Source of the DNA: Streptomyces sp. A2-16
Lineage (GTDB): Bacteria; Actinomycetota; Actinomycetes; Streptomycetales; Streptomycetaceae
Reading direction: 5' to 3'
DNA length: 64,000 nucleotides
NCBI RefSeq assembly: GCF_018128905.1
Contig: NZ_CP063808.1
Span: 5,828,001-5,892,000 of the forward strand
Of this stretch, positions 16,202-24,428 are shown piece by piece. Under the pieces are notes generated by a model. That model did not search any database and was not told where the DNA came from. It saw only the letters and a program-made list of their open reading frames with translations. Made by a program: the position numbers and the translations under genes. Each line of letters opens with the position of its first letter. Position 1 is the stretch's first letter.

Positions 16202-17426
16202 GGGATCACGCGCGGTCGCGGAGACCGTCGCGTACTGCCGGCCGGAAGTCATCGCCGCCTACCCGATCTCACCGCAGACCCACATCGTGGAGGAGCTCAG
16301 CCGCCTGGTGAAGTCGGGCGCCCTCGATCCGTGCGAGTACGTCAACGTCGAGTCCGAGTTCGCCGCGATGTCGATGTGCATCGGCGCCTCGGCGGCCGGC
16401 GCCCGCACCTATACGGCGACCGCGAGCCAGGGCCTGCTGTACATGGTGGAAGCCCTGTACAACGCCTCGGGGCTGGGCCTGCCGATTGTGATGACGGTGG
16501 CCAACCGGGCGATCGGGGCGCCCATCAACATCTGGAACGACCACAGCGACACCATGTCCCAGCGCGACTCCGGCTGGATCCAGCTGTACGCGCGCGACAA
16601 CCAGGAGGCCGCCGACCTGCATCCGCAGGCGTTCCGGCTGGCGGAGGAGCTTTCCCTGCCGGTGATGGTGTGCATGGACGGCTTCGTGCTCACGCACGCC
16701 TGGGAGCGGATCGAGGTACCGGAGCAGGCACAGGTGGACGCCTTCCTGCCGCCGTACGAACCCCGGCAGGTCCTGGACCCCGACGAGCCGGTGTCGATCG
16801 GCGCGATGGTCGGCCCTGACGCCTTCACGGAGGTGCGCTACCTCGCCCATGCCAAGCAGATGCAGGCGCTGGAGCTGATCCCGCGGGTGTCCGCGGACTT
16901 CCGTGAGGTGTTCGGCCGGGACAGCGGCGGACTGGTCCACCCGTACGCCTGCGAGGACGCCGAGACGATCGTCGTGGCCCTCGGGTCCGTGCTGGGCACG
17001 GTCTGCGACGTGGTCGACGAGATGCGCGAGGACGGAATGCGGATCGGAGCACTGGGGATCACCTCCTTCCGCCCGTTCCCGCTGGACGCGGTACGGGCCG
17101 TGCTGTGCCGTGCCCGCCGGGTCGTGGTGCTGGAACGGGCCCTCGCCGTCGGCATCGGCGGCATCGTCTCGGCGAACGTGCGCACCGCTCTGTCGGGCAT
17201 CCAGCTGGAGGGTCACACGGTGATCGCCGGGCTCGGCGGACGGCCGATCACCAAGGCGTCGCTGCACCGGCTGTTCGGCGACGCGCTCGGCGGGCGACTG
17301 GAGCCGCTGACGTTCCTGGACCTGGACAAACCGCTGGTGGAGCGGGAGTTGGCGCGGATGGCGCGGACCCGGCGCTCCGGTCCCTCCGCGGAGAACATGC
17401 TGCGCGATGCGGGGAGCAACCGATGA
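16185..17426 (+). CDS. 2-oxoacid:acceptor oxidoreductase, alpha subunit
   Basis: A 413-residue chain. The pyrimidine-binding domain begins EGSRAVAETVAYCRPEVIAAYPISPQTHIVEELS, with VESEFAAMSMCIGASAAGARTYTATASQGLLYM, the region that activates thiamine diphosphate in PFOR-type enzymes. A transketolase C-like domain follows (VVALGSVLGTVCDVVDEMRE, LGITSFRPFPLDAVRAVL). It overlaps the genes on both sides (17 bases with gamma, ATGA with beta), so translation is coupled. The arrangement of separate gamma, alpha and beta chains matches four-subunit bacterial and archaeal PFOR/VOR/KOR enzymes. Confidence 0.94.
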   Translation: MLKQTEGSRAVAETVAYCRPEVIAAYPISPQTHIVEELSRLVKSGALDPCEYVNVESEFAAMSMCIGASAAGARTYTATASQGLLYMVEALYNASGLGLPIVMTVANRAIGAPINIWNDHSDTMSQRDSGWIQLYARDNQEAADLHPQAFRLAEELSLPVMVCMDGFVLTHAWERIEVPEQAQVDAFLPPYEPRQVLDPDEPVSIGAMVGPDAFTEVRYLAHAKQMQALELIPRVSADFREVFGRDSGGLVHPYACEDAETIVVALGSVLGTVCDVVDEMREDGMRIGALGITSFRPFPLDAVRAVLCRARRVVVLERALAVGIGGIVSANVRTALSGIQLEGHTVIAGLGGRPITKASLHRLFGDALGGRLEPLTFLDLDKPLVERELARMARTRRSGPSAENMLRDAGSNR

Positions 17427-18445
17427 GTGCGACACGGCAGGTGAAGTTCTACCAGGTCGGCAGTCACGCGGCCGGAAATCGACTGCTGGCACCGGAGCTG
17501 CGCTCCGACCAGGCCGACCCGGGCCGCTCCAACGCCCTCACCTCGGGCCACCGCGCCTGCCAGGGCTGCGGAGAGGCGCTCGGCGCCCGGTACGTCCTGG
17601 ACGCGGCTCAGCGGGCCTCCGGCGGCAAGGTGATCGCCGTCAACGCGACAGGCTGTCTGGAGGTGTTCTCCACTCCGTACCCGGAGACCTCCTGGCAACT
17701 GCCGTGGCTGCACTCACTGTTCGGCAACGCGCCGGCCGTGGCCGCGGGTGTCGCCGCGGCGCTGCGCGCCAAGGGCCTCACCGACGTCCGGGTGGTCGGG
17801 CAGGGCGGCGACGGCGGCACCGTCGACATCGGACTGGGCTGTCTGTCCGGCATGTTCGAGCGCAACGACGACGTCCTGTACGTCTGTTACGACAACGAGG
17901 CGTACATGAACACCGGCGTGCAGCGCTCCGGTGCCACGCCCCCGACCGCGCGCACGGCGACCACCCAGGCGGTGGGCACGGAACCCGGCGCCCCGTTCGG
18001 GCAGGGCAAGAGTCTGCCGCTGATCGCGATGGCGCACGAGATCCCCTACGTCGCCACGGCGACCGTCGCGGGACTGCGCGATCTCGAGGCCAAGGTGCAC
18101 CGGGCGATGCAACTGCGCGGCGCCCGGTACCTCCATGTGCTGGTGCCCTGTCCGCTGGGCTGGGGCACGGCGTCCTGCGACACCGTGCGCATCGCCCGGC
18201 TCGCCGAACAGAGCGGCCTGTTCCCGGTGTTCGAGGCGCGCGACGGCGAGGTCACCGACGTCACGCCGATCCGGCGGCGGGTCCCGGTCGAGGACTACCT
18301 GCGCCCGCAGAAGCGGTACGCGCACCTCTTCGAGCCCGAGCCCCGCACGGATGTCATCGCCCGCCTCCAGCGGGCCGCCGACCGCAACATCGCCCGCTTC
18401 GGACTGCTCGCCCAGGACCAGGCGCGCGAGGAGGTGTCGTCATGA
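17423..18445 (+). CDS. 2-oxoacid:acceptor oxidoreductase, beta subunit (TPP and FeS binding)
   Basis: A 340-residue chain. The thiamine-diphosphate motif is GQGGDGGTVDIGLGCLSGMFERND with Mg-ligand context YDNEAYMNTG. One [4Fe-4S] cluster is predicted from Cys-x2-Cys in HRACQGCGEALG, the Cys of NATGCLEV and the Cys of VPCPLGWG. The start ATG 17423 overlaps the alpha stop in ATGA, and its stop overlaps the next gene the same way. GSATPPTARTATTQAVG-type segments are common to pyruvate and 2-oxoisovalerate enzymes, so I do not assign the oxoacid. Confidence 0.94.
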   Translation: MSATRQVKFYQVGSHAAGNRLLAPELRSDQADPGRSNALTSGHRACQGCGEALGARYVLDAAQRASGGKVIAVNATGCLEVFSTPYPETSWQLPWLHSLFGNAPAVAAGVAAALRAKGLTDVRVVGQGGDGGTVDIGLGCLSGMFERNDDVLYVCYDNEAYMNTGVQRSGATPPTARTATTQAVGTEPGAPFGQGKSLPLIAMAHEIPYVATATVAGLRDLEAKVHRAMQLRGARYLHVLVPCPLGWGTASCDTVRIARLAEQSGLFPVFEARDGEVTDVTPIRRRVPVEDYLRPQKRYAHLFEPEPRTDVIARLQRAADRNIARFGLLAQDQAREEVSS

Positions 18446-20067
18446 AGGAGAAGCCGTTCGCCATCACCCTGGAGGTGGGCTCCAGCCTGGCCAACCGGAC
18501 CGGGGCCTGGCGGACCGAGCGCCCGGTCTACGTCGACCGGATGCCGCCGTGCAACCAGGCGTGCCCGGCCGGGGAGAACATCCAGCAGTGGCTGTTCCAC
18601 GCGGAGAGCGGCGACTACGAGTCCGCGTGGCGGCAGCTGATGCGCGACAACCCGCTGCCCGCCGTGATGGGCCGGGTCTGCTACCACCCGTGCGAGACGG
18701 CCTGCAACCGCGTCCAGGTCGACAGCGCGGTCGGCATCAACGCGGTGGAGCGTTTCCTCGGCGACGAGGCGATCCGGCACGGCTGGACGGTCGAGGCGCC
18801 CCCGGCGTCCTCCGGCAAACGCGTCCTGGTCGTCGGCTGCGGTCCGGCCGGCCTGTCGGCCGCCTACCATCTGCGGCTGCTCGGCCACGAGGTGACGATC
18901 CGCGAGGCGCAGGACAAACCCGGTGGCATGATGCGCTACGGCATCCCGCGCTACCGTCTGCCACGCGAGGTGCTGGACGCCGAGACCGACCGCATCCTGC
19001 GTCTGGGGATCACCCTGGAGCTGGGGCAGCGGGTCGACGACGTGCTCGCCGCGCAACGCGAGGGTGGTTTCGACGCAGTGTTCCTGGCGGTGGGCGCCGG
19101 TATCGGCCGCCGCGCTTACATCCCGGCGGGCGACAGCGCGCGCATCCTCGACGCGGTGGCTCTGCTGGCCGGCGTGGAGGGCGAGGAGCGGCCGCTGCTG
19201 GGGCGGCGGGTGGCCGTCTACGGTGGCGGCAACACGGCCATGGACGCGGCCCGCACCGCCCGCAGGCTCGGCGCCACCGACGCCGTGGTGGTCTACCGGC
19301 GCACCAGGGACCGGATGCCCGCGCACGATCTGGAGGTCGAGGAGGCCCTGGAGGAGGGTGTGCGGATGAAGTGGCTGTCCACCATCAAGCATGCCGACGG
19401 CGGGCGGATCACCATCGAGCGCATGGAGCTGGACGAGACCGGGTTCCCGCAGCCGACGGGCGAGTTCGAGGAGCTGGCCGCCGACTCGGTGGTCCTGGCA
19501 CTCGGCCAGGACTGCGACCTGTCCCTCCTCAGGGACGTGCCGGACCTCTCCGTCGACCACGGGACGGTCCAGGTGGCCGACGGGCTGATGACCGGCCATG
19601 AGGGCATCTTCGCCGGTGGCGACATGGTGCCCGCCGAACGGACCGTCACGGTGGCCGTGGGACACGGCAAGAAGGCGGCGCGGCAGATCGACGCGTATCT
19701 GCGGGGCACGGCCCACGAGTCCGGTCCCCAGCACGCGCCGGCCGACTTCGAGCGGCTGAACACCTGGTACTACTCCGACGCCCCCGCGGCGGTGCGGCCC
19801 ACCCTCGCGCTGGCCCGCCGCATCTCGACGTTCGACGAGGTGGTCCAGGGGCTCGACCGGTCCACCGCCCTCTTCGAGGCCCGGCGGTGCATGTCGTGCG
19901 GGAACTGCTTCGAGTGCGACAACTGCTACGGCGTGTGCCCCGACAACGCCATCACCAAGCTGGGGCCCGGCAAGGGCTTCGCGATCGACCTCGACTACTG
20001 CAAGGGCTGCGGGCTGTGCGCGGCGGAGTGCCCGAGCGGCGCGATCGACATGGTGCCGGAGGAGTGA
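18442..20067 (+). CDS. GltD-like flavoprotein fused to 2x[4Fe-4S] ferredoxin (electron-transfer subunit)
   Basis: A 541-residue fusion. An N-terminal cysteine-rich segment (Cys37, 41, 80, 84, 88) resembles the FeS domain of glutamate synthase small chain. The FAD loop VVGCGPAGLSAAYHL lies near residue 131, the NADPH loop VYGGGNTAMDAARTARRLGA near 260, then GHEGIFAGGDMVP. The C terminus is a two-cluster ferredoxin (CMSCGNCFECDNCYGVCP and CKGCGLCAAECP). It is translationally coupled to beta by ATGA. The chain could pass electrons from the oxoacid enzyme straight to NADP, making a pyruvate:NADP-type complex; that link is inferred. Confidence 0.9.
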   Translation: MKEKPFAITLEVGSSLANRTGAWRTERPVYVDRMPPCNQACPAGENIQQWLFHAESGDYESAWRQLMRDNPLPAVMGRVCYHPCETACNRVQVDSAVGINAVERFLGDEAIRHGWTVEAPPASSGKRVLVVGCGPAGLSAAYHLRLLGHEVTIREAQDKPGGMMRYGIPRYRLPREVLDAETDRILRLGITLELGQRVDDVLAAQREGGFDAVFLAVGAGIGRRAYIPAGDSARILDAVALLAGVEGEERPLLGRRVAVYGGGNTAMDAARTARRLGATDAVVVYRRTRDRMPAHDLEVEEALEEGVRMKWLSTIKHADGGRITIERMELDETGFPQPTGEFEELAADSVVLALGQDCDLSLLRDVPDLSVDHGTVQVADGLMTGHEGIFAGGDMVPAERTVTVAVGHGKKAARQIDAYLRGTAHESGPQHAPADFERLNTWYYSDAPAAVRPTLALARRISTFDEVVQGLDRSTALFEARRCMSCGNCFECDNCYGVCPDNAITKLGPGKGFAIDLDYCKGCGLCAAECPSGAIDMVPEE

Positions 20068-20078
20068 CGCGGGCACGG

Positions 20079-20119
20079 CATGGGCGGGCCCCCTGCTTAC
20101 CGCAGGGGGCCCGCCCATG
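20079..20119. terminator. 18-bp perfect bidirectional terminator
   Basis: CATGGGCGGGCCCCCTGC and its exact complement around loop TTACC, between the converging oxidoreductase and transhydrogenase operons, 12 bases from each stop. Confidence 0.9.
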
Positions 20120-20131
20120 AACCGGTGCCGG

Positions 20132-21535
20132 TCAGCCGACGAACTCCGCGACGGCCGCCTTCAGTTCGCTCAGTCCCTTCTTGGCGTCGGTGAAGAACAT
20201 GCCGGTTTTGGGGTCGGTGTAGAGCTCGTTGTCGATGCCCGCGTAGCCATGGCCCATCGACCGCTTGATGACCACGACGCTCTTCGCCTTGTCGACGTCC
20301 AGGATCGGCATCCCGGAGATGGCGTTGCCGGGGCGGCGGGCGATCGGGTTGGTCACGTCGTTGGCACCGATCACCAGGGCGACATCGGCCTGCGGGAACT
20401 GGGGGTTGATCTCGTCCATCTCCTTGAGCTGCGTGTACGGCACGTTCGCCTCGGCCAGCAGCACGTTCATGTGTCCGGGCATGCGCCCCGCGACCGGGTG
20501 CACGGCGTAGCTGACGTCGATGCCGTGGTCGGTCAGCAGCTCGGCCAGATCGCCGAGTTCGTGCTGGGCCTGGGCGGCGGCGAGACCGTACCCGGGGACG
20601 AAGACGACCTTGCTCGCGTACGCCAGCTGGACCGCCACGTCGTCCGCGGAGACCGACCGCACCTGCGCCGGAGTGCCGGAGCCGACCGCCGTCGGGGCGC
20701 TGTCGCCGGTACCGAAGCCGCCGACCATGATCCCCGCGATCGAGCGGTTCATCGCGTCGGCCATCAGCTTGGTGAGGATGCCTCCCGAGGAGCTGACGAG
20801 CATGCCCGCGATGATCAACGCGGTCTCGTTCAGGACGAAGCCCGCCATCGCGACCGCCGACCCGGTGAAGGCGTTCAGCAGGGCGATGACGACCGGCATG
20901 TCGGCGCCGCCGATGGGCAGCACCAACGTCACGCCGAACAGGAGGGCCACGACGACGAGCCCGTACAGCGCCGTACGGGAGTCCGGGGCCAGCACCAGCC
21001 AGGCCGAACCGGCGACGAAGGAGGCGGGCAGCAGTACGTTCAGCAGCCGTGCCCCCGGGAAGACGACCGGCGCCCCGGACACCAGGCCCTGGAGCTTGCC
21101 GGCCGCGACCAGCGAACCGGAGAAGGTCACCGCGCCGATGACGATGTCCAGGGCGCCCGGCAGCGAGACCCGCGCACCCGCGTTCTCGATCCGAAGGAGG
21201 TCGTTCACGGCGATGAGCGCGGCGGCCCCGCCACCGACGGCGTTGAAGAGGCTGACCAGTTGGGGCATCGCGGTCATCCTCACCTCCCGGGCGGCGTAAA
21301 GCCCGAGGGCGGCGCCGACGAGTCCCCCCGAGACGAGCACGAGCCAGCCGGTGCGGCTGATCGTGCCTTCGTCGGCGACCAGCCACACCGTGGCGGCGAT
21401 CGCGACGGCCATCGCCCCGGCCGACAGGGTGTTGCCGCGGCGGGCGGTACGCGGGTGGTTCATCAGGTGCAGGCCGAGCACGAAGCAGGCGGCCGCGGCG
21501 AGAAAGACGTAGTGGACGGTGTCGGAGACGTTCAT
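20132..21535 (-). CDS. pntB: NAD(P) transhydrogenase subunit beta
   Basis: A 467-residue protein. The N-terminal half holds about eight or nine transmembrane helices, and the C-terminal NADP-binding domain contains VVFVPGYGLAAAQAQHELGDL, HPVAGRMPGHMNVLLAEANVPY and the end motif KRSMGHGYAGIDNELYTDPKTGMFF. With PntA it couples hydride transfer from NADH to NADP with inward proton flow. I chose ATG 21535, ten bases after AGGAGG; the upstream GTG at 21544 is one base from that site. It is the last gene of the operon, ahead of the terminator at 20079. Confidence 0.96.
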   Translation of the reverse strand: MNVSDTVHYVFLAAAACFVLGLHLMNHPRTARRGNTLSAGAMAVAIAATVWLVADEGTISRTGWLVLVSGGLVGAALGLYAAREVRMTAMPQLVSLFNAVGGGAAALIAVNDLLRIENAGARVSLPGALDIVIGAVTFSGSLVAAGKLQGLVSGAPVVFPGARLLNVLLPASFVAGSAWLVLAPDSRTALYGLVVVALLFGVTLVLPIGGADMPVVIALLNAFTGSAVAMAGFVLNETALIIAGMLVSSSGGILTKLMADAMNRSIAGIMVGGFGTGDSAPTAVGSGTPAQVRSVSADDVAVQLAYASKVVFVPGYGLAAAQAQHELGDLAELLTDHGIDVSYAVHPVAGRMPGHMNVLLAEANVPYTQLKEMDEINPQFPQADVALVIGANDVTNPIARRPGNAISGMPILDVDKAKSVVVIKRSMGHGYAGIDNELYTDPKTGMFFTDAKKGLSELKAAVAEFVG

Positions 21536-21540
21536 GGCGG

Positions 21541-21846
21541 TCACACCTCCTTTCCGGTGGGCGACTTGGCCTTGAACATCTCGAGCATCCGGTCGGTGAC
21601 GACGTATCCGCCGACGACGTTCATCGCGCCGAACACCATGGCCACGAAGGCCAGGGAATAGCCGAGCCAGGTGTGCGACTCGGCCGCGATCAGCATGGCG
21701 CCGATGACGACGATGCCGTGCACCGAGTTGGAGCCGGACATCAGCGGTGTGTGCAGTGTCGCCGGGACCTTGCTGATGACCTCGACGCCGACGAGGACGC
21801 TCAGCACGAACACGGTGATCGCGGTGAGGAGATCGAGATCGTTCAT
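21541..21846 (-). CDS. pntAb: NAD(P) transhydrogenase subunit alpha, membrane part
   Basis: A 101-residue chain with three transmembrane helices (LLTAITVFVLSVLVGVEVIS, VHGIVVIGAMLIAA, LGYSLAFVAMVFGAMNVVGGYVV). It corresponds to the membrane portion of PntA encoded separately, as in Rhodospirillum-type three-gene transhydrogenases. PLMSGSNSVHGIVVIGA is the conserved loop. Its ATG overlaps the PntAa stop (ATGA), and the PntB ribosome site lies over its own stop, so the three chains are made in step. Confidence 0.95.
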   Translation of the reverse strand: MNDLDLLTAITVFVLSVLVGVEVISKVPATLHTPLMSGSNSVHGIVVIGAMLIAAESHTWLGYSLAFVAMVFGAMNVVGGYVVTDRMLEMFKAKSPTGKEV

Positions 21847-22958
21847 GACGACGTTCCTCCCATCAGGGCCCCGGTGATCTCGTCGGCCGGGTCGAGGACG
21901 AGTTCGCCCTCGCGCACCAGGTGGCGCAGCAGGGCGACGAGGTTGCGGGCGTACGCGGTGGACGCGGCGGTGGCCATCGCGGACGGCAGGTGTCCGGCGC
22001 CGATGAGAGTCACGCCGTTGTCCAGCACCTCGGCCTTGTCGGGCTCGGAGCCCTCGACGTTGCCGCCGAGCTCGCCGGCGGCGAGGTCGACCACGACCGC
22101 GCCGGACCGCATCCGCGCCAGGACGGCCGCGCCGACCAGCAGGGGCGGCCGGCGGCCGGGCACCTGGGCGGTGGTGACGACGATGTCGGAGCGGGCGATG
22201 TGGTCGTCCAGTGCGGCCCGCTGGGCCTCTTGCTCCTCGGGGGTCAACTCCCGCGCGTAGCCGTCCCGTTCGGTGCCCGGTCCCTCGTGTTGAGGGCTCT
22301 GGACGTCGAGGAACCGGGCCCCCAGTGACTCCACCTCCCCTCGGGACTCGGGGCGCACGTCGTACGCCGTGACGACGGCACCGAGGCGGCGGGCCGTGGC
22401 GATGGCCTGGAGACCTGCCACTCCGGCACCGAGGACGAGGACCTGCGCCGGGCGCATGGTGCCCGCCGCGGTGGTCAGCATCGGGAAGAAGCGGTCGTAG
22501 GAATCGGCGGCCAGCAGGGCCGCCTTGTAGCCGGCGATGTTCGCCTGGGAGGTCAGCGCGTCCATGGACTGGGCGCGGCTGAGGGTGCGGGGCAGCAGGT
22601 CGAGGCTGACCATGTGGACCCCGCGCCGGTAAAGGTCCTGCGCCAGGGCGGGCTGCCGCAGCGGTTCGAGCAGGCCGATCAGCGTCTGCCCGGTGCGCAG
22701 CGCCTCGGCGGCCCCCGGATCGGGCGGCCGCACGCACAGCACGGCGTCCGCCCGTGCGTACAGTTCGTCCTGCTCCACGACGGTCGCTCCTACGGCGGTG
22801 TAGTCGGCGTCGGTGAACCAGGCACCGGAGCCTGCTCCGGTCTCGACCAGGACCTCGATCCCGGCGCGGCGCAGAAGTGTGACGGCCTCGGGGACGAGGG
22901 CGACACGGCGTTCGCCGGGTGCCCGTTCCCTCAGGGCCCCTACGGTGACGGTGGCCAT
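21843..22958 (-). CDS. pntAa: NAD(P) transhydrogenase subunit alpha, NAD-binding part
   Basis: A 371-residue soluble chain with the PntA/alanine-dehydrogenase N-terminal fold (GERRVALVPEAVTLLRRAGIEVLVETGAGSGA region), the RQD-loop area GYARELTPEEQEAQ, and the NAD Rossmann motif VLVLGAGVAGLQAIATARRLGAVVTAYDVR. It feeds hydride from NADH to the membrane and NADP domains. It starts 48 bases after adhP on the same strand. Its position behind alcohol and aldehyde dehydrogenases suggests that NADH made there is turned into NADPH, or the reverse under low proton force. Confidence 0.95.
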   Translation of the reverse strand: MATVTVGALRERAPGERRVALVPEAVTLLRRAGIEVLVETGAGSGAWFTDADYTAVGATVVEQDELYARADAVLCVRPPDPGAAEALRTGQTLIGLLEPLRQPALAQDLYRRGVHMVSLDLLPRTLSRAQSMDALTSQANIAGYKAALLAADSYDRFFPMLTTAAGTMRPAQVLVLGAGVAGLQAIATARRLGAVVTAYDVRPESRGEVESLGARFLDVQSPQHEGPGTERDGYARELTPEEQEAQRAALDDHIARSDIVVTTAQVPGRRPPLLVGAAVLARMRSGAVVVDLAAGELGGNVEGSEPDKAEVLDNGVTLIGAGHLPSAMATAASTAYARNLVALLRHLVREGELVLDPADEITGALMGGTSS

Positions 22959-23006
22959 GATCTGCTGCCTTTCTCCGGGACCCGGGGGTGCCGGGTCCCG
23001 GACGTC

Positions 23007-24020
23007 TCAGAACTCGAAGACGAGCCGCGCTTCGGCCCGTCCGCCGAGGACCTCGTCGAAGGACTCGTTGACCTGCTCCAGGCGCCGCGGTTCGGCGATG
23101 ACCTGAGTGCGTCCGGCCGCGTGCAGCGCGAACACCTCGGTCAGGTCCTGTCGGGTGCCGACGATGGAGCCGATGACGGAGATGCCGCCGAGGACGGTCT
23201 CGAAGATCGGCACCGTGATCGCCGCATCGTCCGCGGGCAGCGCGACCATGACGAGGCGTCCGCCGCGGTTGAGGGACCGGTAGGCCTGCTCGAACGCCTC
23301 GGGTGCGGCGGCCAGCACGACGGCCACGTCCGCGCCGCCGGCCTTCCTGATCTCCTCGACCGGGTCGTGGGTGCGGGCGTTGACGATCTGGTCGGCGCCG
23401 AGGCGGTGGGCGAGGCCCAGCTTGTCGGGTTCGAGGTCGACCGCGGTGACGAAACCGCCGACCAGACGGGCGTACTGGAGGGCGAGGTGGCCGAGGCCGC
23501 CGACGCCGAAGACGGCGACACGTTCGGCCGGGGTCACACGCGCGACCTTGATCGCCTTGTACGTGGTGACGCCCGCGCAGGTCAGCGGGGCCGCGTCGAA
23601 GGAGGAGACGCCCTCGGGCACCTTGACCACCGCGCCAGCGTTCGCGACGGCGTACTCGGCGTAGCAACCGTCCACGGAGTAGCCGGAGTTGACCTGGGAC
23701 TCGCACAGGGTCTCCCAGCCGGAGACGCAGTAGCGGCAGGTGCCGCAGGACGAGCCGAGCCACGGGACGGCGACCCGCTCGCCGACGAGGTCCTGGGAGA
23801 CCCCGGCGCCGACTACCTCGACGGCGCCGATGCCCTCGTGGCCGGGGATGAACGGCGGCCGCGGCTTGACCGGCCAGTCGCCGTGGGCGGCGTGGATGTC
23901 GGTGTGGCAGAGCCCGGAGGCCGCCATCTTGACGAGCACCTGGCCGGGGCCGGGCTCGGGGATCGGCAGGTCCTGGATCTCCAGAGGCTTGCCGAAGTCG
24001 GTGACGACTGCTGCCTTCAT
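23007..24020 (-). CDS. adhP: Zinc-dependent alcohol dehydrogenase, AdhP type
   Basis: A 337-residue medium-chain dehydrogenase. The catalytic zinc ligand lies in GLCHTDIHAAHGDWP with GHEGIGAVEVVG; the structural zinc is bound by the four cysteines of CGTCRYCVSGWETLC. The Rossmann motif is VAVFGVGGLGHLALQYARLVG, followed by AVDLEPDKLGLA, whose acidic residue favours NAD. It is expected to interconvert ethanol and acetaldehyde. The start is 10 bases downstream of the DUF779 stop, next to the aldehyde dehydrogenase, giving an alcohol-aldehyde-acid route in one operon. Confidence 0.95.
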   Translation of the reverse strand: MKAAVVTDFGKPLEIQDLPIPEPGPGQVLVKMAASGLCHTDIHAAHGDWPVKPRPPFIPGHEGIGAVEVVGAGVSQDLVGERVAVPWLGSSCGTCRYCVSGWETLCESQVNSGYSVDGCYAEYAVANAGAVVKVPEGVSSFDAAPLTCAGVTTYKAIKVARVTPAERVAVFGVGGLGHLALQYARLVGGFVTAVDLEPDKLGLAHRLGADQIVNARTHDPVEEIRKAGGADVAVVLAAAPEAFEQAYRSLNRGGRLVMVALPADDAAITVPIFETVLGGISVIGSIVGTRQDLTEVFALHAAGRTQVIAEPRRLEQVNESFDEVLGGRAEARLVFEF

Positions 24021-24030
24021 GGTGTGCTCC

Positions 24031-24399
24031 TCAGCTGACCTGGCGCCGGGGCGCCTTGATGCGGGTGACGAATCGCAGCCCGGCTCCGGCCGCGAGGGAG
24101 AAGCCGCCCGGCGTGCCCGGTTCCACGTCGAGGACGAAGAAGGGGCGACCGAGGGCCTCGTACTGGTCGGCGTTCATGTGGAAGGTGCATCCGCACACCA
24201 CGCCGACGAGCATGTCGCCGTCGCCCAGGGCGAACTCACCGACCGGGAAGCACATCGGGTCGCTTCCGTCGCAGCAGCCGGCGGACTGGACGAACATCAC
24301 CGGCCCGCCGCGGACGACGCGCAGGGCCGTGATCGCCCTGCACGCCGCCCGGGTGGCCGTGACGCGCCCGACGGTGCCGTTGTGCAGCTTCGCGGGCAT
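24031..24399 (-). CDS. DUF779 protein
   Basis: A 122-residue DUF779 protein. Conserved features are FVQSAGCCDGSDPMCFP, with clustered cysteines that could bind a metal, and CGCTFHMNADQYEALG. DUF779 genes very often sit beside aldehyde dehydrogenases of the exaC/aldB group, as here, 29 bases after the dehydrogenase and 10 before adhP. No biochemical function is established; a metal-binding helper of aldehyde oxidation is a guess from this constant association. Confidence 0.92.
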   Translation of the reverse strand: MPAKLHNGTVGRVTATRAACRAITALRVVRGGPVMFVQSAGCCDGSDPMCFPVGEFALGDGDMLVGVVCGCTFHMNADQYEALGRPFFVLDVEPGTPGGFSLAAGAGLRFVTRIKAPRRQVS

Positions 24400-24428
24400 G
24401 TCGGTGCACTCCTTGCGAGAGGGTGGGA

